Assembly (NCBI GenBank): GCA_013396755.1
Contig: VWZF01013053.1
Coordinates: 2,055,707-2,119,706 of the forward strand
Direction of reading: 5' to 3'
DNA: 64,000 nt
Origin: Sclerurus mexicanus
Taxonomy: Eukaryota; Chordata; Aves; Passeriformes; Furnariidae
Shown here: piece by piece, positions 51,501 through 62,926 of the stretch
Position numbering within the stretch: the stretch's first letter is position 1
How the letters are laid out: every line of letters starts with the position of its first letter
The notes under the pieces: model-generated
What the model was told of the DNA's origin: nothing
Seen by the model: the letters and a program-made list of their open reading frames with translations, nothing else
Databases searched by the model: none
Made by a program: the position numbers and the translations under genes

Positions 51501-53384
51501 AACAAATGTGTTTCTATGCTCCTGAGTCAGGGAGAGCCAGGTTCCATGAAGGAAATTTCTGCTGGAGACCAAGAGATGTGCATTTCCATTGACGGGAACT
51601 GGTCTGGATGTCGAGGGTGGTTCTCTGGGGTAGATTAGTTCTACAAGCAGGCTGGCAGGTCAGACAATTCCTGCAGCCTGGAAATAAATGTGGTCTATTC
51701 CCTCCCTAAGGTACAGCTGGTATTTAACGGAGGGGTTCAAGAGCCCTGAACACCTGTCAGAGAGGGCGAACAAGTGGAACACAGCTGTGGCCACAGTTGC
51801 TCCTACAATTCATGAATTATACTAAATCCTGTGAGATGCTCCTTAGATTCCTCATGAAAAGCATGTTACTTGAAGGTTAACGTATTGCTCTCAGTCTGTA
51901 GCCTGGGTACCTGCTCAGGGAGGGTTTAATTTTCTCTTTACACAATAGAAGCAATAACAAGGAGACATGGAAGCACCCTTAGGTTCTAAATAATTTTATT
52001 TGCTAAGCATACACAAGGAGCTTGACTGTATTCTCACCACTGATCTGACTGATTTCTGGCAGCTGCTTTACCCTGATGCATTGAGATAATTCTTAGAGTG
52101 CTCACAGGATACTTACAGGGGTGTTTCTTTTTCCAGAGTGATGAAAATGATGGTAACAATTAGCAATCAGCAAACAGCCTATGGCATGACTACAGAGATA
52201 GGTAGTTTTTTGAAATATTTTGTGCGTTGAACAGAGCAATTTTATTTTGCTTAAGTGCTACTTAAATATTCCTCACATTCAAACATTCCTGGGGGGGGAA
52301 GAGTTGTTATATAAGAAAAAGGTTCAGGCTGTTCTTAGTGAGATCAATACAGCTCATCTGTTTACATGATTCTAAGGAGGATATGTTGGGTAAATACTCT
52401 GGGGAAAAGTTCTCTCAGTGAATATTGAATGATAGAACTTCTTTTTATAATTAGTCATATTTAATTGCTATGTCACAAGACCTACATTTAAGCTTACTTT
52501 AAGAATCTGTTTTTCTATGGATTACTGAAGAAAGACCAAAGATATCACTTGAACAAAAAGGTTATTCCAGGACATAAAAAAGGTGATGCAAAGTAAAATG
52601 TCAGTTTTTTCCTTCTTATGTATTCAGTGGTTGACAGATCTTAGTTTTTTTATTTTGTATCTTCTATTTTTTGTCATTTTCCTCATGTTTCTAAATGAGT
52701 TGTAACTTTAAACCATTTTGTTGTCCATCAAAATCAGAAAACAGAGAAATCTTACCAAGTGAAAACTTTTGATTTGCAGTGCTGCCTGTTCTGTCATTCT
52801 GAGTTCAGCCTTAAATTTAGGATCTCTCAGTGGGAGAAGATGGATCTTTGGTGAAGACTGACTTTATCACAGCTTGACAGCACTTTATTATCTGCCTTAG
52901 TTTTATCAGCTTTGATGTTTTGTGGTTATTTAGCTGAAAATTGAAAATAAGTTGAAAATTCAAACCAAGTTGTAATCAGAGCTGTAGGATAGCTTTGTTG
53001 TGAAGTGCCGCACATTTTAAACACTTTTTGCCAAATAAATATCTTTGAAAAAAAACAAACCAAAACAACTGTCAATATTTGACCCCAGCTGCTAAGGATG
53101 ATGGTGGACTTGAGTCTGTAAGCGCTTTACTGAGAACACTGAAAAAATACACATGGACAGTCAAACTGAATGGCAAAATGACTCTGAAGTCAATCTGTCT
53201 ATGGGATTTTGCTGAATATCAGTGGAATGTGTATCTTTGGCTGCGCTCAAGGTTGTCTTCATGGTTGTGTTCTTTGTGCAGAGGTTGCCTCTCCAAGAAG
53301 GGAGGCAATGAAGTGCCTCAGAGCCAGGGGCTGGCAGCAGAAACTGCTGGGCATCAGCTGTGTGGTCACAAGGGTTTTCCACTT

Positions 53385-53569
53385 TCATAGAATCAGAGAT
53401 TGGTTTGGGTTGGAAGGGACCTTAGGGACCATCTAGTTCCAATCCCCTGCCATGGGTAGGGACACCTTCCACTAGCCCAGGTTGCTCCAAGCCCCGTCCA
53501 GCCTAGCCTTGGACACTTCCAGGGATGGGGCATCCACAGATTCTCTGGGCACCCTGTGCCAGTGACTCA
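53385..53569 (-). mobile_element. CR1 LINE 3' end, minus strand
   Basis: Starts with TCATAGAATCAGAG. It follows the family through GGGTTGGAAGGGACCTTAGG, the ATCTAGTTCCAATCCCCTGCC block, GACACCTTCCACTAGCCCAGG, GGACACTTCCAGGGATGGGG and the CTGGGCACCCTGTGCCAGTG block, ending near 53569. Of the copies here it appears closest to the usual avian CR1 3' end, so it may be the youngest. It is severely 5'-truncated and non-coding. Confidence 0.95.
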
Positions 53570-54669
53570 ATATATTGTTTTGCAGTATAATCTAGTCTCC
53601 ATGAAAAACTGTCCAGTTCAAGTAGTACAATTTACAGCAAAAGAGTGTTGGAGAAATGATTTTTTTGCCTAAAAAGTCTTTGCATCGGTGCTGTTTTAAT
53701 TCCTAGGTTTGGGAAAGTTCATCTGTACAGGTGTAAAAAGTCGTGCTGTGTCCTTGGATGATGCTGATAGAGAGAGCAGCTCTGCCTGTTGGTGGGGTGC
53801 ATTGGCTCTTCACTTACCCTCGGTCAGAGGGCTGTTCCCAGGGGCTGGTAGAAGCTTAGGTTAAACTGCATTTTCCATAGCCAGGATCTGTGGGGCAGCT
53901 TTAATGGAAGAGAACATCAGTCACTTAATGAGGGTGAACCAATCAAGCAGAGAAAGGCTCAAGAAGAAAAACAGACATGCAGATCTCTGAATTCATGTAA
54001 AAATATACATTTTTTTTAAGTAATCTTACGAAGTATTCATTTTTTTCTATTTAATGGTGACAAGAACATGCTGTTGTTTTGATCCCTGGTATCTCAGCTT
54101 TAATATAAAGGTCTGAGAATTTTCTACCTCTTTCCCTTACCCATTCCGCAACTCACAGTTCAAGTTGTACAGGCTTTTCAAGGTCAAGTGTGCTTTCATG
54201 TCTTCAGCATGTTTCTGTTAGAGTGCTGTAACGTAGGATTGTGTTGAACTGACAATCTTGGACAACTCAGTTTGTTGTTTGGTATTTTCTGGAGATATGA
54301 AATGGGACAATGACATGGCGGGTACATGGCAGGTGCGTTCTGAAGGTTTGTCACTAATTATCTGCAAGAAGCTGTGGGAAAATCATATGAAGTTTATGTT
54401 TAACTTTTAATGCATTGTAGGTTGCTGAAGGACATAGAGGGGACCAGACAGAAGGGCAAGAAGGTGGGAATTCCTGTCGTGGATACTGCTGCTTTCACTT
54501 GTCTCTGCCTGCTTTGTGTCTTGCCTAATTAGCTTGTATTTAATCTCTTGGAGCAAAGAGTTCCCAGCTACGCGTTTGTCCATGACAAGCACAGTGAGAT
54601 CCTGCTAGAGGACTGTTCCAACAGTGATAACTGTTTTCAGTGTCACATGTCTTTTTGTTTTTTTCCTAG

Positions 54670-54738
54670 TGAAATTGAGCAAATTAAAGACCATAACCAG
54701 GATGTTTACAGCTGCAACATGGTGAACAAACAGATAAG
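54670..54738 (+). other. Candidate 69-base coding exon
   Basis: The acceptor CTTTTTGTTTTTTTCCTAG (AG at 54668-54669) is preceded about 40 bases upstream by AGTGATAAC, a fair branch-point match. The donor is ATAAG|GTAATT. The 69 bases are a multiple of three and open in one frame (phase 2 in, phase 2 out), giving a peptide that contains IKDHNQDVYSCNMVNKQ. The peptide is hydrophilic and protein-like in composition, but I do not recognise the gene. Of the exon-like islands this has the best combination of branch point, acceptor, length and open frame. A chance match is still possible. Confidence 0.33.
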
Positions 54739-55898
54739 GTAATTCTACTCCTTCTGTTAGTTACCAAAGCAACACTATAAAGATCCTTTTAATTTAGTTT
54801 AGTGCTGGGAAGATTAAAGCTTAATTAAAATTATGATATTAAAAAAAAATAAAACCTGAAACAGCATAGGAAAAATAGAAAGACATAATTATGGACCAGT
54901 GAATGCTTATCACTCATTATGAAGCTTCATGGAGGAGGCATTTTTTTTCTCTCCATTGAGAACAGATTTTATTCTGATCATAGATTTAAATGACCAGAAC
55001 AACCTAGGATCATAGCTGTTTATAAATTAATAAGAACACTTAGAAGGAATGTGTTATTCTACTCATAAAATAAGGGCAAGTTTTCCTTTACTAGTCCATT
55101 TCCTCAGAAAATTCTCTTTTATATTCATCAGGGAGAAAGACTTTATGAAGGCAAAAAAAATTACTATATTCCAGTATCTCACATGGCTTGCATAGAAATT
55201 CAGCTATTCAATATTAAAAGACCTCTTACTTTCAAATTATTTGATAAACATACCCTATTGTGAATTTGGAAGGTGTCAGATTTTCAAGTGATCCTAAATG
55301 GCATAATTTCTTCTTATCAACAGAGCTACACTGATTTTTACTGGCTGAAAAGACATGTGAAGGACTCGGTGTAATATAATTATTAGAAATTCCTCCAGGA
55401 ATGTGGCTTTTGTTGGCTAGTTAAACATTTGTTGCTTTGCCACGTTTAAACTACTCAGTTTAAAATCATGATGGGGAAACCATATGTTTGCCCAGGAGAA
55501 GGCAAACCAAGACACGAGAAAATATTCTTTCACTGCAAAATTCAAAGTAGTAATCTCTGTCCATGACAAAGCAGGAGCGCTAGAGAAAGAGCAGTTTCAG
55601 CTTGTTAGCTGTGTTGGTAGCTACCTTTCTAGTTTCTTCAAGAAGTGAGCTGGCAAAGAAGTGAGCTCCAAATACCACAGGACTGAAAATGCCTTTTCAC
55701 GAAATCCCTCTGTTCATCTTGCTCCAGCATCTTAAAACTATCTTTAACCATATATCACACATCACTTCTGCGCACAGAACCATTAGCCAAATTAGACATA
55801 TAGCCTTCCATCAAAGCAGCGTTACGTTTATTGCAACGTGGTGATGACTACTGTTGATACAACTCGGCCTGGTAGCTTAACTCTGATTTTTGCCCCAG

Positions 55899-56033
55899 GG
55901 TGCTGTGAAAACCGAAAGGTCACTGGAACTCAAGGACAAACTCGTGGAAATGAATCTACTGAGATTGTTGAAGCTGTGTCTGGCTCAGGGTGTCCGTGAG
56001 CTGCAAAGGACTGGAGGATCAGGAAGCATCCAG
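55899..56033 (+). other. Candidate 135-base exon, open in one frame
   Basis: The acceptor CTCTGATTTTTGCCCCAG is followed by 135 bases ending CATCCAG|GTGATA. One frame is open over all 45 codons (phase 0 in and out). It begins GAVKTERSLELKDKLVEM and ends LQRTGGSGSIQ, with a leucine-rich amphipathic middle. I do not recognise the protein. Its phase does not match the candidate at 54670-54738: joined directly, the reading frame would hit a stop within three codons. The two cannot be consecutive coding exons of one protein. Confidence 0.25.
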
Positions 56034-57834
56034 GTGATATATTTCATTTTTTTCATGGATTTTTCCTGACAGCATGTTTTGCCCGTTGCTGGAGAAAGGA
56101 TATTACATTACCTGCGGTTTTGGTCAGATCCTGTACAACACTTCTGCTACCAAACAATCCTGGCAAACAAGAATTTTAGCTTTAAAAATATTGCCTTTCT
56201 TTTTCTAATCAAGATACAAACGAATTTCCTGGCTTCCAGGCTGGCAGATATATATGAGTTCTCCACAGGTCTGCAGCTCAATTAGTTATTGCAGGATATA
56301 TTTCTGATTTTGTTAGCTAAGCTGTTAAGAAACCTCAAGGTATAAATCTCTCTGGTGGTGTTCTTGCAAAAGTTAAAAACCTTTTAACCAGGCAGAACTG
56401 CAGGAAACTCTCCCACACCCACAAGTTTGAATCACTGTCTTCGAGGAACCATAGATTATGGGCACATGAAGGGCTGTAGAATTTGATATCATGCTGGATC
56501 AAGTACAGTTACAAATTATAATCGAATATACTTGCCCATTTAAGAAAAGTGAGGTATTTTTCTTCACAAAGAATTATTAGTTTCTAAGACTAGCTTTCAG
56601 GGAAAGAAAAAAAAAAAAGCCATGTAAATTTATTCTAGAATGCCATTGTACAATTTACCCTGCCAGCTGCTCAGGCTATTTATGTTTTTGACTGCACTGT
56701 CTTCACTAAACTTAAAAAATATATAAATTTCCATGGTAACCATTGCATTACACAACAAAGGCACGTATACACCACTTAGATCTTCAAAGAGGTAGAGTCT
56801 GAAATGAAATTATAGTCTGCATTTCTTAACAAAATATTCTCCTTAGAAAATACTTGGGGTTTTTTTTGTTGTTTTATCAATAAATTCTAATTTTACATTT
56901 AAAAGCAGCATATAAAATAGTGCATCTAAAATAGTCCTGTCTTTAAAATGTTAACTTTATGAGAACCACTTCTGCAGGTGAGATCACTGAGCTGTAAGAG
57001 AAGAGAGGGAATGGATGTGAGATGGTGATGCTCTTTGTATCTGTCTCTCTGCTAATTCTCCTAGACATTATTTTTCCATTTTACAATTTCTATTGCAGGG
57101 CAATGGGCATGCCACAGGAAGGTCACAGTGGTCACATATATATTTATAGGTGTTTACCACATATATACAGTTACATTTTCAACCTGATTTCTACAGGTGC
57201 TATCCTGTGGGGAAAAAAAGGAAAAAAGTAGAGGCCATTCCATCTGTGTCTAACCTTTTAATAAAACTCCATACATTCTTATGAGAACATATAGCCCTTC
57301 AATAATGCTTCTCATATTTCATCTGTCAGTTCATGTGCAGCATCCCAGAGCCCAGAGCTGCAGTGTGTGAGGGTAGGCAGTGCTGCAGAGGGCTGACAGA
57401 GGAAGGCTTGGAGACAGAGCCCTTGTTGGATTGCCTGGTTGCTGCTTTGGGCTCCAATTCCTACCAGAGCTGTTAAAACAGCACCAGGATGTCAGAGCTG
57501 AATATCCGTGTCTGCCCATACAGCAGCATCAAACAGCTGGGGGTCTACGCTGGGTTCCAAAAGAGTTTTTGTTGTTCAAAACAGATCTAAGGCAAAAAGC
57601 AAGGACTGTATCTGAAATCTCAGGAGAAGTTTGGCACTTTGATTTCATCTCATGGTTTCCACTTACTGTGGCTGTGGCTTTAGTTTGTGGCTACTTGGCC
57701 TTGTGGCATATTATGCAAGGTTTCTGGCAAGGGCTCCATGTTGGTATAGCCCTGGTCATGCTGGAATCACTTTCCCATTGGACTAAGCACAGTCTGAGAC
57801 TCTCTCCCTCTCTCTGCACTCTGAAAATTCTTCC

Positions 57835-57876
57835 TTTTTTTTTTTTNNNNNNNNTTTTTTTTTTTTTTTTTTTTTT
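57835..57876. repeat. Poly-T tract containing an 8-base assembly gap
   Basis: Twelve T, then eight N (57847-57854), then twenty-two T, followed by AG. The gap is an unresolved homopolymer, so the real length is uncertain. Read on the minus strand it is a poly-A run, but no recognisable retrocopy lies upstream of it on that strand. Confidence 0.92.
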
Positions 57877-60800
57877 AGTAAGCAGAGCTGCTTGCCAATA
57901 TTTAGCCGTCAGCAATTTTTTTTTTTAATGATTGAATTATAAAACCTGAAAATACGAGCTTATAAAGAAAATGCCAGCAACCACATTAAAAATAGTAGGA
58001 GCAGTGGGCACTGCTGTAATGATGTTCTTGCTTTGGTTTTAATCCTCCTCCAAAGCAGCTCGGCTTCCTGCAGCACTGGAGGTGAGGGATCTCAGCACCT
58101 GATGCTCTGACCACACCATGTGTGGGTGTCTGCTCTGCAGACTCCTGATCGGCTGAATTTTGAGCTGTGCTGCACCATTCCAGGAGGGAGGGGAGAGGCA
58201 AGAAACAGAGGGATGGGACACAGTTATCATGGTTGCTTTCTGTAATTATTTGATAACTAGGAGATTTCAATAGTTTGATTTGTTTACACCCGTATAACCA
58301 ACCAAGTTTAGCAGCCTTGGACAGCGTGGAGAGCAGAGCAGGCACCAGCAATGGTACTTTGAAAAAGCTGAAAGCTTCACTTCTTCAGCTCATTCTGCCT
58401 TTACACTTCCCATTTCCCTCATCCTTTCATCTGCATATGCCTACCTTCTGTCAGGAGCTTATCTGCCTGAATGCTCAAGCGGAAGATTAGGAAATTAGTA
58501 AATTAATGTTATTTGAATGTCTGTTATAATAGTGTCACATATCCAAACGCAGGGCTGGGATTTCATTGCACCAGCCACTGATTCTGAATGTGCAGTGGAT
58601 TTCCATGTCCATCAAGGCAATCCTCTACAATTAGTCATTCTTGACTGAAAGTTGTTGTTATGAGAGCTGCTAATGAATTACTTTTTGAAAGTCATTGTGG
58701 TGTCACAGTGCTGGGGGCTGTGAAAGTAAAGGCAAAGTTTACCTAATGAAACGGGAAGAGAATAGTGGAGTCAAGGGAAATAAAAAACTCATGGATTAAA
58801 CTGGATGACAAGAGGTAATAAAAGGAAAATGAAGAAGAAACACTACAAACTGAAAGGAGTGCAGAAAAGTTGAAACATAAACAGAGACGCGGTGTAGGCT
58901 GGGGAAAGACTGGTGGTTACATTTCTTCAGCAAGCTTCCTAAAAATTTCAAAGGGCAGTGGGAATGGAAGGACCTCTTTGCACAATATGCTGCTGCTTAG
59001 AGCCTTGGCTGTGCAATTTCTCCCAGCATTAGAAATGCATTTTAAATAACAGTTTACATTACCATGGCAACCATGTAGACTGGCCATTTTCTTTCTGTAC
59101 TCCAAAATAAAAGGGCACACAATTCCAGAATATTTTTCTGCATCTCACTTGGCCCTATACCCCTCTGAGAATTAGTTCATGGTGGTTACAATTAAGTGTT
59201 TGTCTCATTTGCCCTTGCCACTTGCCTATACTACTTTTGTTTCTTTCACCTGAAATACATCCCTCAGAGGCAGGATCTCATTAATCACTGTCTCTCCCAG
59301 TAGCATAACTCCACTGATTTTCAGAGATTACCTGTAACCTGTAAGCAACACATTGACGAATGAGTCCTTGAAATTCCATGTTTAATCTCTGTGATAAAAT
59401 AGTATTTCTGTTAATATTGCAGTTTCTTCTCTTTAGATAATTGCACCTTTCTTGATTGTCAGATATTCAGTGAAGTGGGAAGAGAAGAATGACTGTAACT
59501 GAATCATTTGTGAAATGATTTTTCTCCTCCTCCTCCCCGATTACACCTTCTTTATGACACAACATAGAGAAAAGTATGCTGTCCTATCCAGGAGAGATGA
59601 GCAAGTTAATTGGCATAAGGTTGGCATTTACAGCTCCTGTATCTGAATGCTGAGCACACCAGCCAGAACAATCTCTACATGGGATGGTTTTTCAAGCATT
59701 TTCAAAGTAAATAAGAAAATAATGAATGAATCCTTTTAACACATATCAACAAGCAGTAGTTTTGGAACCACCCTGTTTTCTTTTGCTCAGGACCATGTTT
59801 CCTCTGGCCAGCCCATGCCCACAGTAGCGACTGGTGAAGCTGAAACAGTGGTTTTGTTGTTGCTATTATAATTTAAGAACAGTGTTGCATCTCCATAATT
59901 TTAAAAGATGGACCCCTTTCTAAAAATGATGTATTTACACAGCTACTGAATCTTTTATATCCAATTTCTGTGAAAACCATGTCTCCCTGACTGCTTGCCT
60001 GTCAGCTCCTATTGTGAGCAATTAGAAAAGGGCAGTGCAAGCAAGTAAAAGCACTCTGGGTTTTTGAGATCTAATCTTTGTAAGAAAAGGAGTTTGAGCT
60101 ATGGGCAGTAACGCATTGTGGTACAGCAGTGCATAAGCAGTAGCTTTTTAAAATTTTGTTCTTGTCCTGACTAATTGGTTCAGTGTTAAGTGAGGTAACA
60201 GTTTAAAGAACTAGCTCATTATATGGAATTACTCTATCTGCTGCGATACTTAAAGTCATCTTGCGACACTCTGGAGCTCAATGCATAAAATATTACCTTG
60301 GTAAGTAACTCTCCCGCTGGATAGAGCCTTTTCTTTCAGAAGTTATCCTACGGATATGAGAGATCTGTCCTTGCACATAGTGTCTGATCCAGTGCCAGTG
60401 CCTAAGGATGTTCTTGGAATGATTCCCATCTTTAAACACTGGATTGAGGTCTATGGTGCAGTAGCTAAAGTGCTGAGGCTTTGACTTGCAGCAATAAAAT
60501 ATGGCATTACTGTTTTAAAGTAGAAAAAAGGCTAAAAGAACATAAGTTGACAATGAAATACAGACAACAAAAAGCAAGAGCTGTGTGAACTGAGAAAAGG
60601 GGAATTAATATAAAAAATCCATCGGAAATAATGAAAATTAAAATAATAGGTGCTTTTCCCAGTTTGTTCTCATCTGTTACAACATACACACAAGGGAAGA
60701 ACAAAGTGTTTTTCTCCACTCAGTTAAATATTATACCAATTTCAAAGATGTGAAGGATAGGACACAGATGTACATTAGACAGTGAAATCAAGGGCGATTA

Positions 60801-62469
60801 TTGTGGGGTAGCCTAGGTACAAATATTTAGGTGCCCTGTACTGGCTCTCCAGGCTGGCATAATGAGCTGGCTGTAAGATAAGATATTTTTGGCCAGAATT
60901 CCAGATTAGGGTGGGAACTGGCAAAACAGCACATAATCTTGAAGTCACACTCAGCAGGGAAGGAGATGATCCCTGCAGGGAGCTGTAGTAGGTTTTCTAA
61001 GGTTTTTGTCCTCCTTTACCAGCCTGAAGACAACAGAATCATCTCTAACTTACACTGGGGGTCCAGTAAGGAAAACTTGGAGCAGAGGTTTAGGTGATAT
61101 GCTCAAGATCATGTGTATCATTTTGTTAATCCATTAGGTAAAAAGGCTTTTTGCTCACATATTTGTGCGGTGAATTTTTGATCCATGTATCCTTGTCTCT
61201 CTGTAAGTGTATTGCAAGTGTGTGTTGTTAAAGCTGACATCAGAATTTATAAGTTCCAGGTGCCCAGTCATGTACTTTGAAGAATAAAGCATGCATAAGC
61301 AAATTAACCAAACCAGTAAGCTGTCTGGACATGCAAGAATTTTGGCATTTTATATTGTATTGTAGCAATGTTAGAAGCCAACAAAGGGACTGGTTTCTCT
61401 CACAGAGCTACAGTGAATTTGATGGCATTGCACAGACTTGGACATATATTAAGCAGAGCCATGTTTACTTGTGCTGCCTAAGTATCACAGGGGGAAGCAA
61501 AATCAATGTTTTCCAAATGGAATAGAAAGAAGCCGTGAGGAAAAGAAATGGTATTTTCAAGCTTCTTTGAAAGGTAGCACAAACAATGCAGAGTTAAAAA
61601 AAAGCTTTGAAGAAAAAGCACTTTCCAATGTCATCTTCACTCTCTCTTTAACTTGCTTTGGAGGATTAAGGCATGGTAGATCCTTAGCATTATTTTAAAA
61701 GGGGTGAAGGGGCTGTGTGTGAATAAGTAGACATTGAAATTGATGTTTTGAATTGGAAGCTGCACAATGCATCTGTACATCTTGACAGAAACAGAAGGCG
61801 CTCAGATTTTAGAGGGGCACTGAGATGACACTGAGAGTGCATGATGCAGTGGTGTAATGAAAGAGAGATCAATGTTAAAACGAATGTAACAGCACTGGAG
61901 TACACACAGATCAATACTCTTGTAAGCCATAGAGTATAATCTTGCTATATAGGTCTTGTTAGATAGTACACTCAATTCTATGAAGACACATTTTTCTGCA
62001 TTTCTTGAAGGTACCTCTAACTTTTCTGTCTTAAAAAAAAGTCTTTCTTTTGGAATGTAAAGGCTTGAATCTTTGTCTTCTCATGCAAGCATGCTAAGGA
62101 AAATATGCAGTGCTAATAGTAAACTCTCAAAAATGTGGCATGGGAGGATAAGATGGACAGTCAACAATGATCTGTGTTTTATTAAGTCTTTGAAATATTG
62201 TTTTATTCCTCTCCCTTCTTATTGCCTCCTCCCTTTTTTAAGGAATATATTTTAAGTACAATTACTGAAAACGCAGTCTCAAGAGAAAGGGGGAGGTCAG
62301 TCTTGCAGCCCTCACTAATATTGTGCAAAGAACTTGTCTAGAGTTTTTTTCCACCTCCTGATTTTTAGAGCTTAAAACCATTTAAAAAAGAGACCAGATA
62401 GTTTCTCTCCTTTCTTGATGCATAGATAGGCTTGGAAATAGAATGTGGTTACTAGTGTAGGCCGAGGTG

Positions 62470-62470
<1 letters not shown>

Positions 62471-62505
<35 letters not shown>
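62471..62505. repeat. (TC)4-(AT)13 microsatellite
   Basis: Four TC units (62471-62478) run into about thirteen and a half perfect AT units (62479-62505), then ACACGTGTGTATG. The compound dinucleotide repeat is long enough to be polymorphic. The adjacent ACACGTGT contains a CACGTG E-box core. Confidence 0.95.
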
Positions 62506-62905
62506 CACGTGTGTATGTATATTCCCTAAAGATTTCAGGCTATCCACAATTCTTCATGTGTCACTGCAAACTCACTGCCTCTGATAATCTCTGTATTTTC
62601 CTTTCTATATCTGGATGATTTGGTAGGACCTGGTGACAGTCAGTCTCTGGTTAATGGCTCCAGCACGCCAAGTCAAACTGTTTCCCGTAATGAAATAGCC
62701 AATGTAAAAGGTAAGAGGATAGTCAAAGTTTATTTCCTCCTTGACAGGAAATTTAGCCCTGGAAGAAGTGAAAATGATGGCAGCTTGAGTCTGCCTTGAG
62801 TTGATCCCCTCGTACTGGTTCCAGCATGTGCAGCTGCCAGACAATTATTCGTCAGTGCAGGTGCTGTCACTGGCAGGGACAAACAAGTGCACGAGCCATG
62901 AGCCT

Positions 62906-62926
62906 GCAGCAGCAGCAGCAGCAGCA
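62906..62926. repeat. (GCA)7 trinucleotide repeat
   Basis: Seven perfect GCA units. They fall in frame as an alanine run within a short open frame (62801-63022) that has no other sign of being a gene. I treat it as a simple repeat, not a coding homopolymer. Confidence 0.93.

Larger units (their letters stand above)
38021..53384. other. Long unique non-coding stretch, no gene recognised
   Basis: About 15 kb with no recognisable gene, RNA gene or interspersed-repeat tail. It includes a compact CpG cluster (42320-42453), a stretch with moderately raised CpG (44779-45305), an assembly gap flanked by T17-G10 (45440-45532), and an AT-rich block dense in TAATTA, SOX-like and POU-like motifs (48880-49560). 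A G8 run occurs near 52292. Open frames are short and domain-free. Confidence 0.65.

Noticed and set aside
57109..57196. TTTCTATTGCAG acceptor and CTACAG|GTGCTA donor pair
   Set aside because: The donor is weak and the enclosed sequence is dominated by ATAT/TATA low complexity. The open frame looks accidental.
57877..58351. Possible processed retrocopy on the minus strand upstream of the poly-A (plus-strand poly-T) tract
   Set aside because: The minus-strand frames match no protein I recognise, and no target-site duplication could be seen around the gap.
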